Origin: Paucibacter aquatile
GTDB taxonomy: Bacteria; Pseudomonadota; Gammaproteobacteria; Burkholderiales; Burkholderiaceae_C
Assembly (NCBI RefSeq): GCF_002885975.1
Contig: NZ_POSP01000003.1
Span: 3,534,001 to 3,598,000 of the forward strand
DNA length: 64,000 nucleotides
Direction: 5' to 3'
Notes under the pieces: generated by a model
Database searches by the model: none
What the model was told of the DNA's origin: nothing
Seen by the model: the letters and a program-made list of their open reading frames with translations, nothing else
Shown: positions 42,312-50,853 of the stretch, piece after piece
Position numbering within the stretch: the stretch's first letter is position 1
Layout of the letters: each line of letters begins with the position of its first letter
Translations under genes and position numbers: made by a program

Positions 42312-43802
42312 TCAGAACCTCTCCAGCTCGGGGTGGGCCAGCAGGCCGCGGTGCACATGCATGCGGCCGTACTCGGCGCAGCGTTGCAGGGTGGGGATGA
42401 CCTTGCCCGGGTTGAGCAGGCTGTGGGGGTCGAAGGCGCGCTTGAGCGCGAACATCTGCTCGCGCTCCTCGGGCGAAAACTGCACGCACATGGAGTTGAG
42501 CTTTTCCACGCCCACGCCGTGCTCGCCAGTGACGGTGCCGCCCAGGGCCACGCTGGTCTCCAGGATCTCGGCGCCAAATTCCTCGCAGCGTCGCAGCTGA
42601 TCGGGGTCGCGCGCGTCGAACAGGATCAGCGGATGGAGGTTGCCGTCGCCGGCATGGAAAACATTGGCGCAGCGCAGCTGGTACTTCTTCTCCATCTCGG
42701 CAATCGCCAGCAGGATGGCGGCCAGGTTTTTGCGCGGGATGGTGGAGTCCATGCACATGTAATCGGGGCTGATGCGGCCCGAGGCCGGGAAGGCGTTCTT
42801 GCGCCCGCTCCAAAACCGCAAACGCTGGGCCTCATCGGCACTGACCTGGCACTGCGTCGCCCCATGGGCCAGCAGCACGGCCTGCATGCGCTCGATTTCC
42901 TCGGCCACCTCTTCGGGTGTGCCGTCGCTCTCGCACAGCAGGATGGCCTCGGCGTCGAGGTCGTAGCCGGCATGGACGAAATCCTCCACCGCCGCCGTCA
43001 TGGGCTTGTCCATCATCTCCAGCCCGGCCGGGATGATGCCGGCGGCGATGATGGCCGCCACCGCCGCGCCCGCCTGGCGCACATCGGCGAAGCTGGCCAT
43101 GATGCAGCGCGCCAGCTGCGGCTTGGGGATGAGCTTGACCGTCACCTCGGTGATCACGGCCAGCATGCCCTCGCTGCCCAGCACCAGGCTGAGCAGGTCC
43201 AGGCCCGGCGCGTCCAGCGCTTCGGAGCCGAACTCCACCGCCTCGCCCGCCATGGTGAAGCCCCGCACGCGCAGCACGTTATGCAGGGTCAGGCCGTATT
43301 TGAGGCAGTGCACGCCGCCGGAGTTCTCGGCCACATTGCCGCCGATGGTGCAGGCGATCTGGCTGCTCGGGTCGGGGGCGTAGTACAGGCCGTGGACCGC
43401 CGCGGCTTCCGATATGGCGAGATTGCGCACCCCGCACTGCACCCGTGCCGTGCGGGCGATCGGGTTGATCTCGAGAATCTTCTTGAATTTGGCCAGGGCC
43501 AGGGTCAGGCCTTGCGCATGAGGCATGGCGCCGCCGGACAGGCCGGTGCCGGCGCCACGCGCCACCACGGGTACTTGCAGCTGCTGGCAGATGCGCAGCA
43601 CGGCGCCGACCTGCGCTTCGGTTTCCGGCAGGGCCACGGCCAGCGGGCGCTGGCGGTAGGCCGTCAGACCATCGCACTCGTAGGGTGTGGTGTCCTCGTC
43701 GGTCCAGAGCAGGGCATGGGCCGGCAGCTCGGCCGACAAAGCCTGGATCAGGCGCTGCTGTGCTTGGCTGCGTGGGCTGGTGGTGGGTGCGAGCGCGCTC
43801 AT
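42312..43802 (-). CDS. glcD: glycolate oxidase catalytic FAD subunit GlcD
   Basis: A 496-residue flavoprotein that oxidises glycolate (and D-lactate) in the membrane-bound glycolate oxidase. Features in order: VPVVARGAGTGLSGGAMP (FAD pyrophosphate loop, about residues 78-95), TIGGNVAENSGGVHCLKYG, LGSEGMLAVITEVT, and the C-terminal substrate domain with NVFHAGDGNLHPLI and TGEHGVG. The ending DPHSLLNPGKVIP is characteristic. It starts nine bases after the phaM stop. Confidence 0.96.
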   Translation of the reverse strand: MSALAPTTSPRSQAQQRLIQALSAELPAHALLWTDEDTTPYECDGLTAYRQRPLAVALPETEAQVGAVLRICQQLQVPVVARGAGTGLSGGAMPHAQGLTLALAKFKKILEINPIARTARVQCGVRNLAISEAAAVHGLYYAPDPSSQIACTIGGNVAENSGGVHCLKYGLTLHNVLRVRGFTMAGEAVEFGSEALDAPGLDLLSLVLGSEGMLAVITEVTVKLIPKPQLARCIMASFADVRQAGAAVAAIIAAGIIPAGLEMMDKPMTAAVEDFVHAGYDLDAEAILLCESDGTPEEVAEEIERMQAVLLAHGATQCQVSADEAQRLRFWSGRKNAFPASGRISPDYMCMDSTIPRKNLAAILLAIAEMEKKYQLRCANVFHAGDGNLHPLILFDARDPDQLRRCEEFGAEILETSVALGGTVTGEHGVGVEKLNSMCVQFSPEEREQMFALKRAFDPHSLLNPGKVIPTLQRCAEYGRMHVHRGLLAHPELERF

Positions 43803-43811
43803 CGGCCGGGG

Positions 43812-44588
43812 TCAGGCCTTGCGCTTGCGGGCTGCCGGGGTCTTGGCCGTGGTTGTGGCCGCGGTTTTGCTCGGCGCGCGGCTGGCGCTGGCTTTGGGCG
43901 TCAGGCTTTTGGCCACCAGATCGACGGCGCTGCCGGCCATGGCACCGGGCACGGTGGCGGCCTTGCGCAGGGTTTCACCGGCCGCGTCGAAGGATTGCTT
44001 GACGATGCTGCCGGCCAGGTTCTTGGCCGCATCGGTGGCGCTTTCCTTCATGGCATTGGCGGCCAGCTGGGTGAACTGCTGACTGAGGGCGCCCCACCAC
44101 TGCATGGGATCGACCACGGGCATGGCGGGTGCGGCCGGAGCCGGGGGCGCCTTCTTGGCCTTGCTGGCGAGCGGGGCTGGGGCGGGGGCCGGCGCGCTGG
44201 CCTTGGGGCTGGCGGCCTGGGCGGCGGCCAGCACCTCGGGTGGCACGCCGGGCCAGCCGCCCCCGCCCAGTCCGGCGCTGGCCTCGGGCGGCGTGACCTT
44301 GAGCGCCTCGCTGAGCTGGGCCAAGGGTACGTTCATGGACTTCAGGGTGGACAGCGTCATGCGTTGCACCTCGAGCGCCTGGATGGTGGCGCCCAGCATG
44401 CGGGCGTTCTGCTCCAGCCAGAACTGCACGGTGCGCAGCTCTTCGATGCGTTTGCCCAGTTCCTCGGGGTTGAGCGTCGGTGCCACCCACTGGCCAATGC
44501 CGGGCAGGGCGGCGCCGGCGTTCTTGACCAGGCCTTGCAGGAAATCGAAACCCGGGACAAATTTGCTGAAGCTGTTGTTGTCGGCCAT
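43812..44588 (-). CDS. phaM: PhaM-like polyhydroxyalkanoate granule regulator
   Basis: A 258-residue protein resembling PhaM of betaproteobacteria, which activates PHA synthase and links PHA granules to the nucleoid. The N terminus carries FVPGFDFLQGLVKNAG, then WVAPTLNPEELGKRIEEL and QFWLEQNARMLGATIQALE, the conserved phasin-like core. The C terminus is Ala/Lys/Arg/Thr-rich (TAKTPAARKRKA), like the DNA-binding tail of PhaM. ATG at 44588 has an AGGAG site. Its stop is nine bases from the glcD start, so it lies in the glc run. Confidence 0.88.
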   Translation of the reverse strand: MADNNSFSKFVPGFDFLQGLVKNAGAALPGIGQWVAPTLNPEELGKRIEELRTVQFWLEQNARMLGATIQALEVQRMTLSTLKSMNVPLAQLSEALKVTPPEASAGLGGGGWPGVPPEVLAAAQAASPKASAPAPAPAPLASKAKKAPPAPAAPAMPVVDPMQWWGALSQQFTQLAANAMKESATDAAKNLAGSIVKQSFDAAGETLRKAATVPGAMAGSAVDLVAKSLTPKASASRAPSKTAATTTAKTPAARKRKA

Positions 44589-44635
44589 GAGTTCTCCTTG
44601 GGTGGGGCAGCTGGGTGGCATGGTACGACGCGGAG

Positions 44636-45646
44636 CTAGCGTTTGTCTGACGCGGGCACCAGGCGCTCGACCTCAAAGCCGCGCGCTGCCAGCAAACGGG
44701 GCAGCGATTGATCGCCACTGAGGTGCAAGGCGCCCACCGCGGCCAGCACCGGCTGGCCCTTGGCATGCAGGGCTTCGATGCCGTGCGCAAGCTCGGGGTT
44801 GCGTTCATCGTTGAGGCGGCGCAGCTCGATGCGGTCCTGTTCATCCTCGATGCATTCGCACCAGCGCTCGTAGTTCTGCAGCAGCTCCAGGTCGCCGTCG
44901 GCCCAGGCCTGGGCCAGGCGGCGCAGCACCGGCCGCACCTGGCCCCGCTCCAACTGATCCAGGCCTTTGAGCAAAGCCTTGCGAGCCTCGGCCGCACGGG
45001 CCGGAATCAAGGCCTGCTGCTGACGCTCGGCCGATTCCAGGGCCAGAACGGAGCGGCCCTGCTGTCGGGCCCAAGCACTCAGCATCTGCTCCTGGCCGAA
45101 GCTGGGGTCCAGCCCATCCCAGCGCGCCTGCAGCACGGTGTAGGTGCTCAGCTGCAAGATGGGGTGCAGGCTGGCCAGGGCTTGCTCGGGCAGGCAGGCG
45201 GCGCGCGCCTGGGCGCTCATGCGTTTGCGCAGGGGCTCGCTGAGTTTCAGGGCTTCGGCATGGCGTGGCGGCTGGCTCAGGATCTGCAGGGTGGCCGGAT
45301 CTTGCAGGTCCAGTTCCAGGGCCAGCACGCGGCTCTGCGCCATGGCTTCGCGCAGGCGCGGGCCGGGGAACAGCCATTCCATGCGGCCGACATGCAAGGT
45401 GCCGTAGAGGTAGGAGTCCACCCCGTCGCGGCGCAGGCGGTAGAGCAGGCCCCGGTCGGGCGCCTGGGCTGCCAGGCTTTGGGCTTGCGCCTCGCTGGGC
45501 ATGGCGATGGCTGGCGGGCAGGCCGGCGCGGCCGTGCTGGCCGTGGGAAGCAGCAGGGCCAGCGGTAGCAGGCAGGTCAGGAGGGCGGTGAGGCGGGCCG
45601 TCAAGCCCGGTCGGTCAGCAAGAGAAGGAAGAGGCGCAGCGTTCAT
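44636..45646 (-). CDS. TraB/GumN family exported protein
   Basis: An exported protein of 336 residues from the ATG at 45646 (an ATG at 45658 is also in frame). A signal peptide ends near TAAPA (about residue 40). The family motifs are YLYGTLHVG near residue 80 and VGALHLSG near 305, both with conserved Gly and His. TraB/GumN proteins are proposed metal-dependent peptidases related to eukaryotic TIKI; activity in bacteria is not established. The segment WCECIEDEQD carries two Cys. It is followed by phaM after 47 bases on the same strand. Confidence 0.85.
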   Translation of the reverse strand: MNAAPLPSLADRPGLTARLTALLTCLLPLALLLPTASTAAPACPPAIAMPSEAQAQSLAAQAPDRGLLYRLRRDGVDSYLYGTLHVGRMEWLFPGPRLREAMAQSRVLALELDLQDPATLQILSQPPRHAEALKLSEPLRKRMSAQARAACLPEQALASLHPILQLSTYTVLQARWDGLDPSFGQEQMLSAWARQQGRSVLALESAERQQQALIPARAAEARKALLKGLDQLERGQVRPVLRRLAQAWADGDLELLQNYERWCECIEDEQDRIELRRLNDERNPELAHGIEALHAKGQPVLAAVGALHLSGDQSLPRLLAARGFEVERLVPASDKR

Positions 45647-45689
45647 GCCCGCCACCATGCCATAGCTCGGTGGCAGCGTGGGCGCAGCT

Positions 45690-48086
45690 TCAATGCTGGA
45701 AGCCGATCTGGCGGCGGCTGCGAACGCCGGGCTTGACCCGGTGCTCGGCCTCCAGCTGGGACAGGAACTCGTCCGGCGTCAGCGGCTCGCCGAGGATCTC
45801 GACCTGCTGGCGCACGGCCGCAAAGTCGCCAGGCGTGAGCTGGTCCAGCGCGGCCAAACGTTCGCGTTGATCGGCATCCAGCGGCGTTGCGTCGTCGCCG
45901 CAGGCTTCGCGGGCGAACATGCGCTCGCGCTGCTCCACGCGCAGCGCCTTGAAGCCGATCTTGAAGGCAAAGCGCCGCAGCGCGGCCTCGTCCAGCTCCT
46001 CGAACAGATTGGTGGTGCAGATGAAGATGCCGGGAAAGCGCTCCATGCCGGCCAGCATCTCGTTGACCTCGGAGACCTCGTAGTTGCGCTCGGCCATGCG
46101 GCGGCTGCGCAGAAAGCTGTCGGCCTCGTCCAGCAGCAGCACCGCACCCTCGGCGGCGGCGGTCTCGAACATGCGGGCCATGTTCTGCTCGGTTTCGCCG
46201 ACGAACTTGCTGGCCAGATCGCTGGCCTGGCGCACCATCAGCGGCCGCTGCAGGGCTTGGGCGATGTGTTCGGCCAGGGCCGTCTTGCCGCTGCCCGGAG
46301 GGCCGTAGAAGCAGAGGTTGCCGACGCCGCGGCGCTGCAGGGCCGCGACGATGCGCGGCACCTCGAAGCGCGATTCGCAGTTCAGCAACTCAAGCGCGTA
46401 CTGGGTCACCGCCGGCCGCACCGCGCGGCCATGCGCGCGGTGGCCCAGGGCTTTGTCGGCGTTCTCCAGCTGGCGCTCGATCATCTGCTCGCAGTCGGTC
46501 GCCTGGCCGGCCAGCTGGGCGAAGCGCACTGCGGTGCGGATCTGCGCCGGCGTCAGCCCGCGGCGCTCGGCCAGGCGGACGGCGAACTCGGCGCTGACCG
46601 GCACATCGGCCAGGGCCTTGCTGACCAGGCCGAGGCGGGCGCCCGGCGGCGGGGACTTGAGCTCCAGGTGGTACTGAAAGCGGCGGCGGAAGGCCGGGTC
46701 GATCTGCTCAATGCGGTTGGTGATCCAGATCACCGGCACCGGGTTGGTTTCCAGGATCTGGTTGACCCAGGCCTTGCCCGAGACCGAGCCCGAGGTCGGC
46801 GCCTCGGCGGCCGAGTCGAGGCGGGCAATCAGCTGGGCGGTGTCCGTGGACAGAGGCGGGAAGACATCTTCCACCTCGTCGAACAGCAGCGCCACATGGG
46901 CGCTGGCCTTGAGGAAGACCTGGCTGATCTGCAGCGAGCGGTAACGGTCGCGGCCCGAGAGGCTGTTGCCGTCGCGGTCGGCGTACTCCACCTCGTACAG
47001 ATCCAGGCCCGCGGCATGCGCCGCCACCTTGGCCAGCTCGGTCTTGCCGGTGCCGGGCGGGCCGTAGAGCAGCACATTGACGCCGGGCTCGCGCCGCGCC
47101 ACGGCTTGGCGCAGCAAGGTGTTGAGCAGGGCCAGGTCTTCGGCGACGAACTCGAAGTCCTCGGCCTTGAGCTGGCTGGGCGTGGCCGGGCGGGTGAAGA
47201 CGGCCATCAGGTCGTGCGGCCCGGGGTACTCGCGCATCAGCACCGGCGGCAGCTGGTCGCTGACCTTCATCAGATCGGCCAGGTCGGTGATGTTGTGTTC
47301 GGAGATCAGGTTCTCCACCATGCCGATGCGTTCCAGGCGCGAGCCGGCGCGCAAGGCCTCGGCCACTTCCTGCTCGTTGACGCCGGCCACCGCGGCAATC
47401 GCGGCAAAGGCTTCCTGCGCGGTGTTGACCTTGAACTCGACCAGGGCGCCGCGCAGCTCGCGCTGGTAGCGCGCCAGGGTGCCGTAGAGCAGCAGGGCGC
47501 GCTCGGCCGGGTTCAGCTGCAGCAGGGTGCCGAGCGCGTCGATGTTCTTCTCCACCAGGGTGGATTCGCGCTTGAGCTGGCGGTCCAGCCATTCGCTGGT
47601 GGTGGCCAGCAGGGCCAGCATGTCCTTGGGCGCGTCCTTGACGTATTCGTCGAGGTAGAAGAACAGGGTGGCTTCCGAGAACGGCCCGCTCCAAACACCG
47701 TGGCGCTGCAAGAAGGCCTCGTCACTGAGCGCCTCGTGGCCGCGCCAGAGCTCATTGCCCTGGCAGCGCTGGTTCAGGTAGTCACGCAGGCGGCCCAGCA
47801 CACGCAGGGGCCAGACCAGGTGGCGGCCGGTGAAAGACAGCAGACCGTTGAAATCGCGGCGCAGATTGAATCGGCCGGCATGTTTGACCGTCAGGGTCAG
47901 CACGAACTGCGAGCACATGCGGTCCAGCACCGGCGCGTCCTTCAGGCCCGGAGAGGGCAGAACGCGGCTGGGGCTGCGCGCTTCGCTGGCTCGGCTGCGC
48001 TCCTCGGCGCGGCCCACGGTGGACGGGCCCTCGCTGGTGAGGGCCCGGGCTTTGGCGGGCCGCGGGCTCGCTGAACGCTTGACCAT
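45690..48086 (-). CDS. tandem AAA+ ATPase with helical N-terminal domain
   Basis: A 798-residue cytoplasmic ATPase. Residues about 60-300 form a helical domain of unknown type. Two AAA+ modules follow: Walker A GPPGTGKT at 342-349 with Walker B VALLFDEVED, and Walker A GPPGSGKT at 595-602 with Walker B AVLLLDEADS. Arginine-finger candidates are AFRRRF and AALRRFAF. The second module keeps the classic FVGETEQNMARMFETA pore-side region of Cdc48/FtsH-like ATPases. A peptidase domain is absent, so it may remodel protein complexes. The start at 48086 is the first ATG with a nearby GGG site. It precedes the TraB gene by 43 bases. The precise family name is not known to me. Confidence 0.84.
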   Translation of the reverse strand: MVKRSASPRPAKARALTSEGPSTVGRAEERSRASEARSPSRVLPSPGLKDAPVLDRMCSQFVLTLTVKHAGRFNLRRDFNGLLSFTGRHLVWPLRVLGRLRDYLNQRCQGNELWRGHEALSDEAFLQRHGVWSGPFSEATLFFYLDEYVKDAPKDMLALLATTSEWLDRQLKRESTLVEKNIDALGTLLQLNPAERALLLYGTLARYQRELRGALVEFKVNTAQEAFAAIAAVAGVNEQEVAEALRAGSRLERIGMVENLISEHNITDLADLMKVSDQLPPVLMREYPGPHDLMAVFTRPATPSQLKAEDFEFVAEDLALLNTLLRQAVARREPGVNVLLYGPPGTGKTELAKVAAHAAGLDLYEVEYADRDGNSLSGRDRYRSLQISQVFLKASAHVALLFDEVEDVFPPLSTDTAQLIARLDSAAEAPTSGSVSGKAWVNQILETNPVPVIWITNRIEQIDPAFRRRFQYHLELKSPPPGARLGLVSKALADVPVSAEFAVRLAERRGLTPAQIRTAVRFAQLAGQATDCEQMIERQLENADKALGHRAHGRAVRPAVTQYALELLNCESRFEVPRIVAALQRRGVGNLCFYGPPGSGKTALAEHIAQALQRPLMVRQASDLASKFVGETEQNMARMFETAAAEGAVLLLDEADSFLRSRRMAERNYEVSEVNEMLAGMERFPGIFICTTNLFEELDEAALRRFAFKIGFKALRVEQRERMFAREACGDDATPLDADQRERLAALDQLTPGDFAAVRQQVEILGEPLTPDEFLSQLEAEHRVKPGVRSRRQIGFQH

Positions 48087-48201
48087 GGGCAGGTTCCCTT
48101 GCTGACGACAGCGCGCCACCGAAGATGGCGTGGCGCTGCCCCATCTTGGCGCAGCGGCGCGTCAAGGACAAGGGCTTGGCGCGGTGATTTTTAGCGCCAG
48201 T

Positions 48202-48495
48202 TCAGTGCATCACCACCGGTTGATGGCCCATGCTGGCGTAGCTCTCGATGAAGTCATCGAGGTCTTCCTCGCTCGGGTCTTGCTCGATCAAGGCCTCGAC
48301 CCCATCCTGGAACTGCTGGGCCAGGGCGCCTTCGATGAAGATCTCGCGGCGCGAAAACTTGTCGACGATTTCATAGCCACCGCGATGCAACTGCAGCTCG
48401 GGATTGGCTTGCAGGAATTCCCCAGGCACCGGTTCGGTGACCTGCACGTCGAACTTGACGACACTGAAACTGGGGGAGTTGTAAAGCATGTGCAT
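48202..48495 (-). CDS. DUF3567 protein
   Basis: A 97-residue cytoplasmic protein of the betaproteobacterial DUF3567 family: MLYNSPSFSVVKFDV at the start, GGYEIVDKFSRREIFIEG in the middle and a C-terminal HQPVVMH. Function unknown. The ATG at 48495 has a strong AGGAG site eight bases upstream. It lies 115 bases before the AAA+ gene on the same strand; it may be co-transcribed. Confidence 0.92.
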   Translation of the reverse strand: MHMLYNSPSFSVVKFDVQVTEPVPGEFLQANPELQLHRGGYEIVDKFSRREIFIEGALAQQFQDGVEALIEQDPSEEDLDDFIESYASMGHQPVVMH

Positions 48496-48668
48496 GGTTC
48501 GGCTCCTTTCAGCTTCAACTGCGGCCAGCGTGCCGGCTTTCAAGGCTTATCGGCAGCCCCAGGCACCTGACCGTGGGTAAATAGTGTCAGATCGCAGCGC
48601 TGTTCGGCGCTTTCCTTTGCGAGATTCGTGGTGGAAGCGTCAAAAAAACACACGTGGATGCGGGGGGC

Positions 48669-49712
48669 TCAGGGTTTGTCAGAGGGCGTGTTGCTGAGCT
48701 GCAGCTGCCAGCCCCGGTCGTCGGGCAGGTCCATGATCAGCTGCACGGGGATGTGACCGCGCGCCGGGTCCAGCCAGACTTCAATCTCCCCGCTGTACGG
48801 CCCCAGGGCCAGGCGCCGCAGATGCAAGGCGCGGGCGACGCTGGCGCCGGGCAGCTCCAGGGTTTGCTGGTCCAGCACCTGGAACACCCACTCGCGCGCC
48901 TCACCTCGAAAGGCGGCCACCGGCAGGCGCAGCTCGCTGCCCGGCGGGTAGTGTTCGGGCCTCGCCTCGATCAGGGCTGCCAGTTGGATCCACCAGCTCA
49001 GCCGGTCTTGCACGCCGGCCGGCAGGGGCACCAAGTCGGCGCTGGTGGAATAGCTGATCAGGCCCTCGTCGCGGCGGAAATTGGTGGCCATCATGTCGCG
49101 GCCGCGGCGCTGCTGTACATAGCGCTCGGGGCTCAGGCCTTGTTCGTCGATCTGCCCCTGGCTTTTCCAGGCGGGCAGGGGCCGGCCTTCCAGTTCGCGC
49201 TCCAGCATCAGGCTGTAGTCGCGCCCCGAGGGCTGCCAGTTGAGCCGGGCGCGGCCGTAGGCGCCGTTTTGCAGCAGGATGTAATGCCACTCGCCGGCGG
49301 CTGCGAGGCGGGCGGTGTGAGGCGGGCCGGGCGCTGCCGTGGCTGGCGCGGGCTCGGGCGTTGTGGCCTCGGCTTGGGCCGTTGGGCTGGCCGCCGGTAC
49401 CGGCTGCGTGTGGTTGGGTGTGACGGCGGGCGCTGCGCTGCGCGAGCGTGCGGGTGGGAGCTTTGGCGCAGGCGTGCGCGTCGCTTCAGGCGAAGCCGCG
49501 CTGACCGGCGCCGTGCTCAGCACCCGCACCGTCGCCCGCCCGGGGCTGGCCTGCGGTGCCGGCGGGCGCGGGGATTCGGCGTCGCCGCTCCGTTGCAGCA
49601 GCCAGGCATGGGCGACCGTGCTCAGGCCGAGGGCGAGCAGCCAGGGGCGGGCGCGCAGCCAATCGCGCTGCCAATCGCGCCGGGAAAACACAGGAGAAAA
49701 AATGGGTCGCAT
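48669..49712 (-). CDS. DUF3108 domain protein, N-terminal membrane anchor
   Basis: A 347-residue protein with a hydrophobic anchor near residues 22-40 (ARPWLLALGLSTVAHAWLL), a long Pro/Ala-rich linker (about 45-135) and a C-terminal DUF3108 domain (about 140-345). The latter has the typical YILLQNGAYGRARLNW and an ending with VWLDPARGHIPVQLIM. The linker would span the periplasm, as in TonB-like proteins. The function of DUF3108 is unknown; some members affect the envelope. Divergent from the FAA hydrolase gene by 51 bases. Confidence 0.85.
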   Translation of the reverse strand: MRPIFSPVFSRRDWQRDWLRARPWLLALGLSTVAHAWLLQRSGDAESPRPPAPQASPGRATVRVLSTAPVSAASPEATRTPAPKLPPARSRSAAPAVTPNHTQPVPAASPTAQAEATTPEPAPATAAPGPPHTARLAAAGEWHYILLQNGAYGRARLNWQPSGRDYSLMLERELEGRPLPAWKSQGQIDEQGLSPERYVQQRRGRDMMATNFRRDEGLISYSTSADLVPLPAGVQDRLSWWIQLAALIEARPEHYPPGSELRLPVAAFRGEAREWVFQVLDQQTLELPGASVARALHLRRLALGPYSGEIEVWLDPARGHIPVQLIMDLPDDRGWQLQLSNTPSDKP

Positions 49713-49718
49713 CCGTTC

Positions 49719-49732
49719 GCATTGGACAATGC
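49719..49732. repeat. palindrome in a short divergent promoter region
   Basis: GCATTGGACAATGC (GCATTG, two bases, CAATGC) sits in the 51-base gap between the DUF3108 and FAA hydrolase genes, where it could regulate both. Function not shown. Confidence 0.6.
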
Positions 49733-49763
49733 CGTCATCGCAGCGCTGTATTGTCTCCATCCG

Positions 49764-50804
49764 ATGAAACTTGCCACCTATAAGGACGGCTCCCGCGACG
49801 GCCAGCTCGTGGTCGTCTCGCGCGACCTGAGCCAGGCTCACTACGCCAACGGCATCGCCAGCCGCCTGCAGCAGGTGCTGGACGACTGGGGCTTTCTCTC
49901 GCCGCAGTTGGAAGAGCTGTACACCAGCCTCAACCACGGCAAGCTGCGCCATGCCTTCAATTTCGACCCCAAGCAGTGCATGGCGCCGCTGCCGCGCGCC
50001 GGCCAGTGGCTGCGCGGCTCGGCCTATCTGAGCCATCTGCAGCTGCTGCGGCAGGCGCGTGGCGAGACCGGCGATGCTGGCCTGGATCTGGACCCGCTGC
50101 TGGTGCAGGGCGCCAGCGATGACTTTCGTGGCCCCTGCGAGCCCGGGCGTTTTGCCTCCGAGGCCATGGGGATCGACTTCGAGGCGGGGCTGGCTGCAGT
50201 TACCGGCGATGTCGAGCAAGGCGTCACGCCGGCTCAGGCGCTGGAAGGCGTGCGCCTGCTGATGCTGTGCAATGACTGGAGCTTGCGCCAGCTGCAGGCC
50301 TCGGAGCAGGCCAAGGGCCAGGGCGCGCTGCAGAGCCGGCCGGCCGTGGCCTTCAGCCCGGTGGCGGTAACGCCGGATGAGCTCGGCGCGGCCTGGAGCG
50401 GCGGCCGGGTGGATTTGAGCCTGCAGACCATGTGGAACGGTCGCAAGGTCGGCCAGTGCGACGCCGGGCCGGAGATGGGGTTTCATGTCGGGCAGTTGAT
50501 CGCCCATGCGGCCAAGACCCGCCGCCTGCGCGCCGGCTGCGTGATTGGCACTGGCCCGGTCAGCAACAAGGACGCCAGCCGTGGCTACAGCTGCATCGCC
50601 GAGAAGCGTGCGCTGGAAACCCTGGACGGCGGCGCGCCCAAGACCGCGTACATGAAGTTCGGTGACACCGTGCGCATCGAGACGAAGGGCCGTGACGGGC
50701 TCAGCCTCTTCGGCGCCATCGATCAGGATGTCATGTCACTGCATGACGAGGAGCCGGTGGACGCAGCCCCGGCCACGACCTTCGCAGCCGATGCCGCGGA
50801 ATGA
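49764..50804 (+). CDS. fumarylacetoacetate hydrolase (FAA) family protein
   Basis: A 346-residue enzyme of the FAH superfamily, which cleaves or decarboxylates beta-diketo or related acids, usually in aromatic-compound breakdown. Family marks include GSAYLSHLQLLRQARG, MGIDFEAGLAAVTGDV (residues 135-150), MLCNDWSLRQLQ with the metal-binding Asp, and SRPAVAFSPVAVTPDELG. In the metal-binding E-x-E pair, E140 is present but the second position is G142, where Glu is expected. This may lower or change activity. No ribosome-binding site precedes the ATG; TATTGT at 49749-49754 could be a -10 giving an almost leaderless transcript. Confidence 0.9.
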   Translation: MKLATYKDGSRDGQLVVVSRDLSQAHYANGIASRLQQVLDDWGFLSPQLEELYTSLNHGKLRHAFNFDPKQCMAPLPRAGQWLRGSAYLSHLQLLRQARGETGDAGLDLDPLLVQGASDDFRGPCEPGRFASEAMGIDFEAGLAAVTGDVEQGVTPAQALEGVRLLMLCNDWSLRQLQASEQAKGQGALQSRPAVAFSPVAVTPDELGAAWSGGRVDLSLQTMWNGRKVGQCDAGPEMGFHVGQLIAHAAKTRRLRAGCVIGTGPVSNKDASRGYSCIAEKRALETLDGGAPKTAYMKFGDTVRIETKGRDGLSLFGAIDQDVMSLHDEEPVDAAPATTFAADAAE

Positions 50805-50853
50805 TCCATCCTCTCGCCTGTTCCTCTTGAACCTCTTGAAACCGGAGCCCACC

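Noticed and set aside
42042..44639. Long plus-strand open frame (about 865 codons) over glcE, glcD and phaM
   Set aside because: It is antisense to three well supported genes. High G+C makes long shadow frames common, and its sequence is Gly/Ala/His/Gln-rich without motifs.
45678..48074. Plus-strand open frame of about 798 codons across the AAA+ gene
   Set aside because: Exact shadow of the minus-strand ATPase, which has two complete P-loops; the plus-strand translation is low-complexity.
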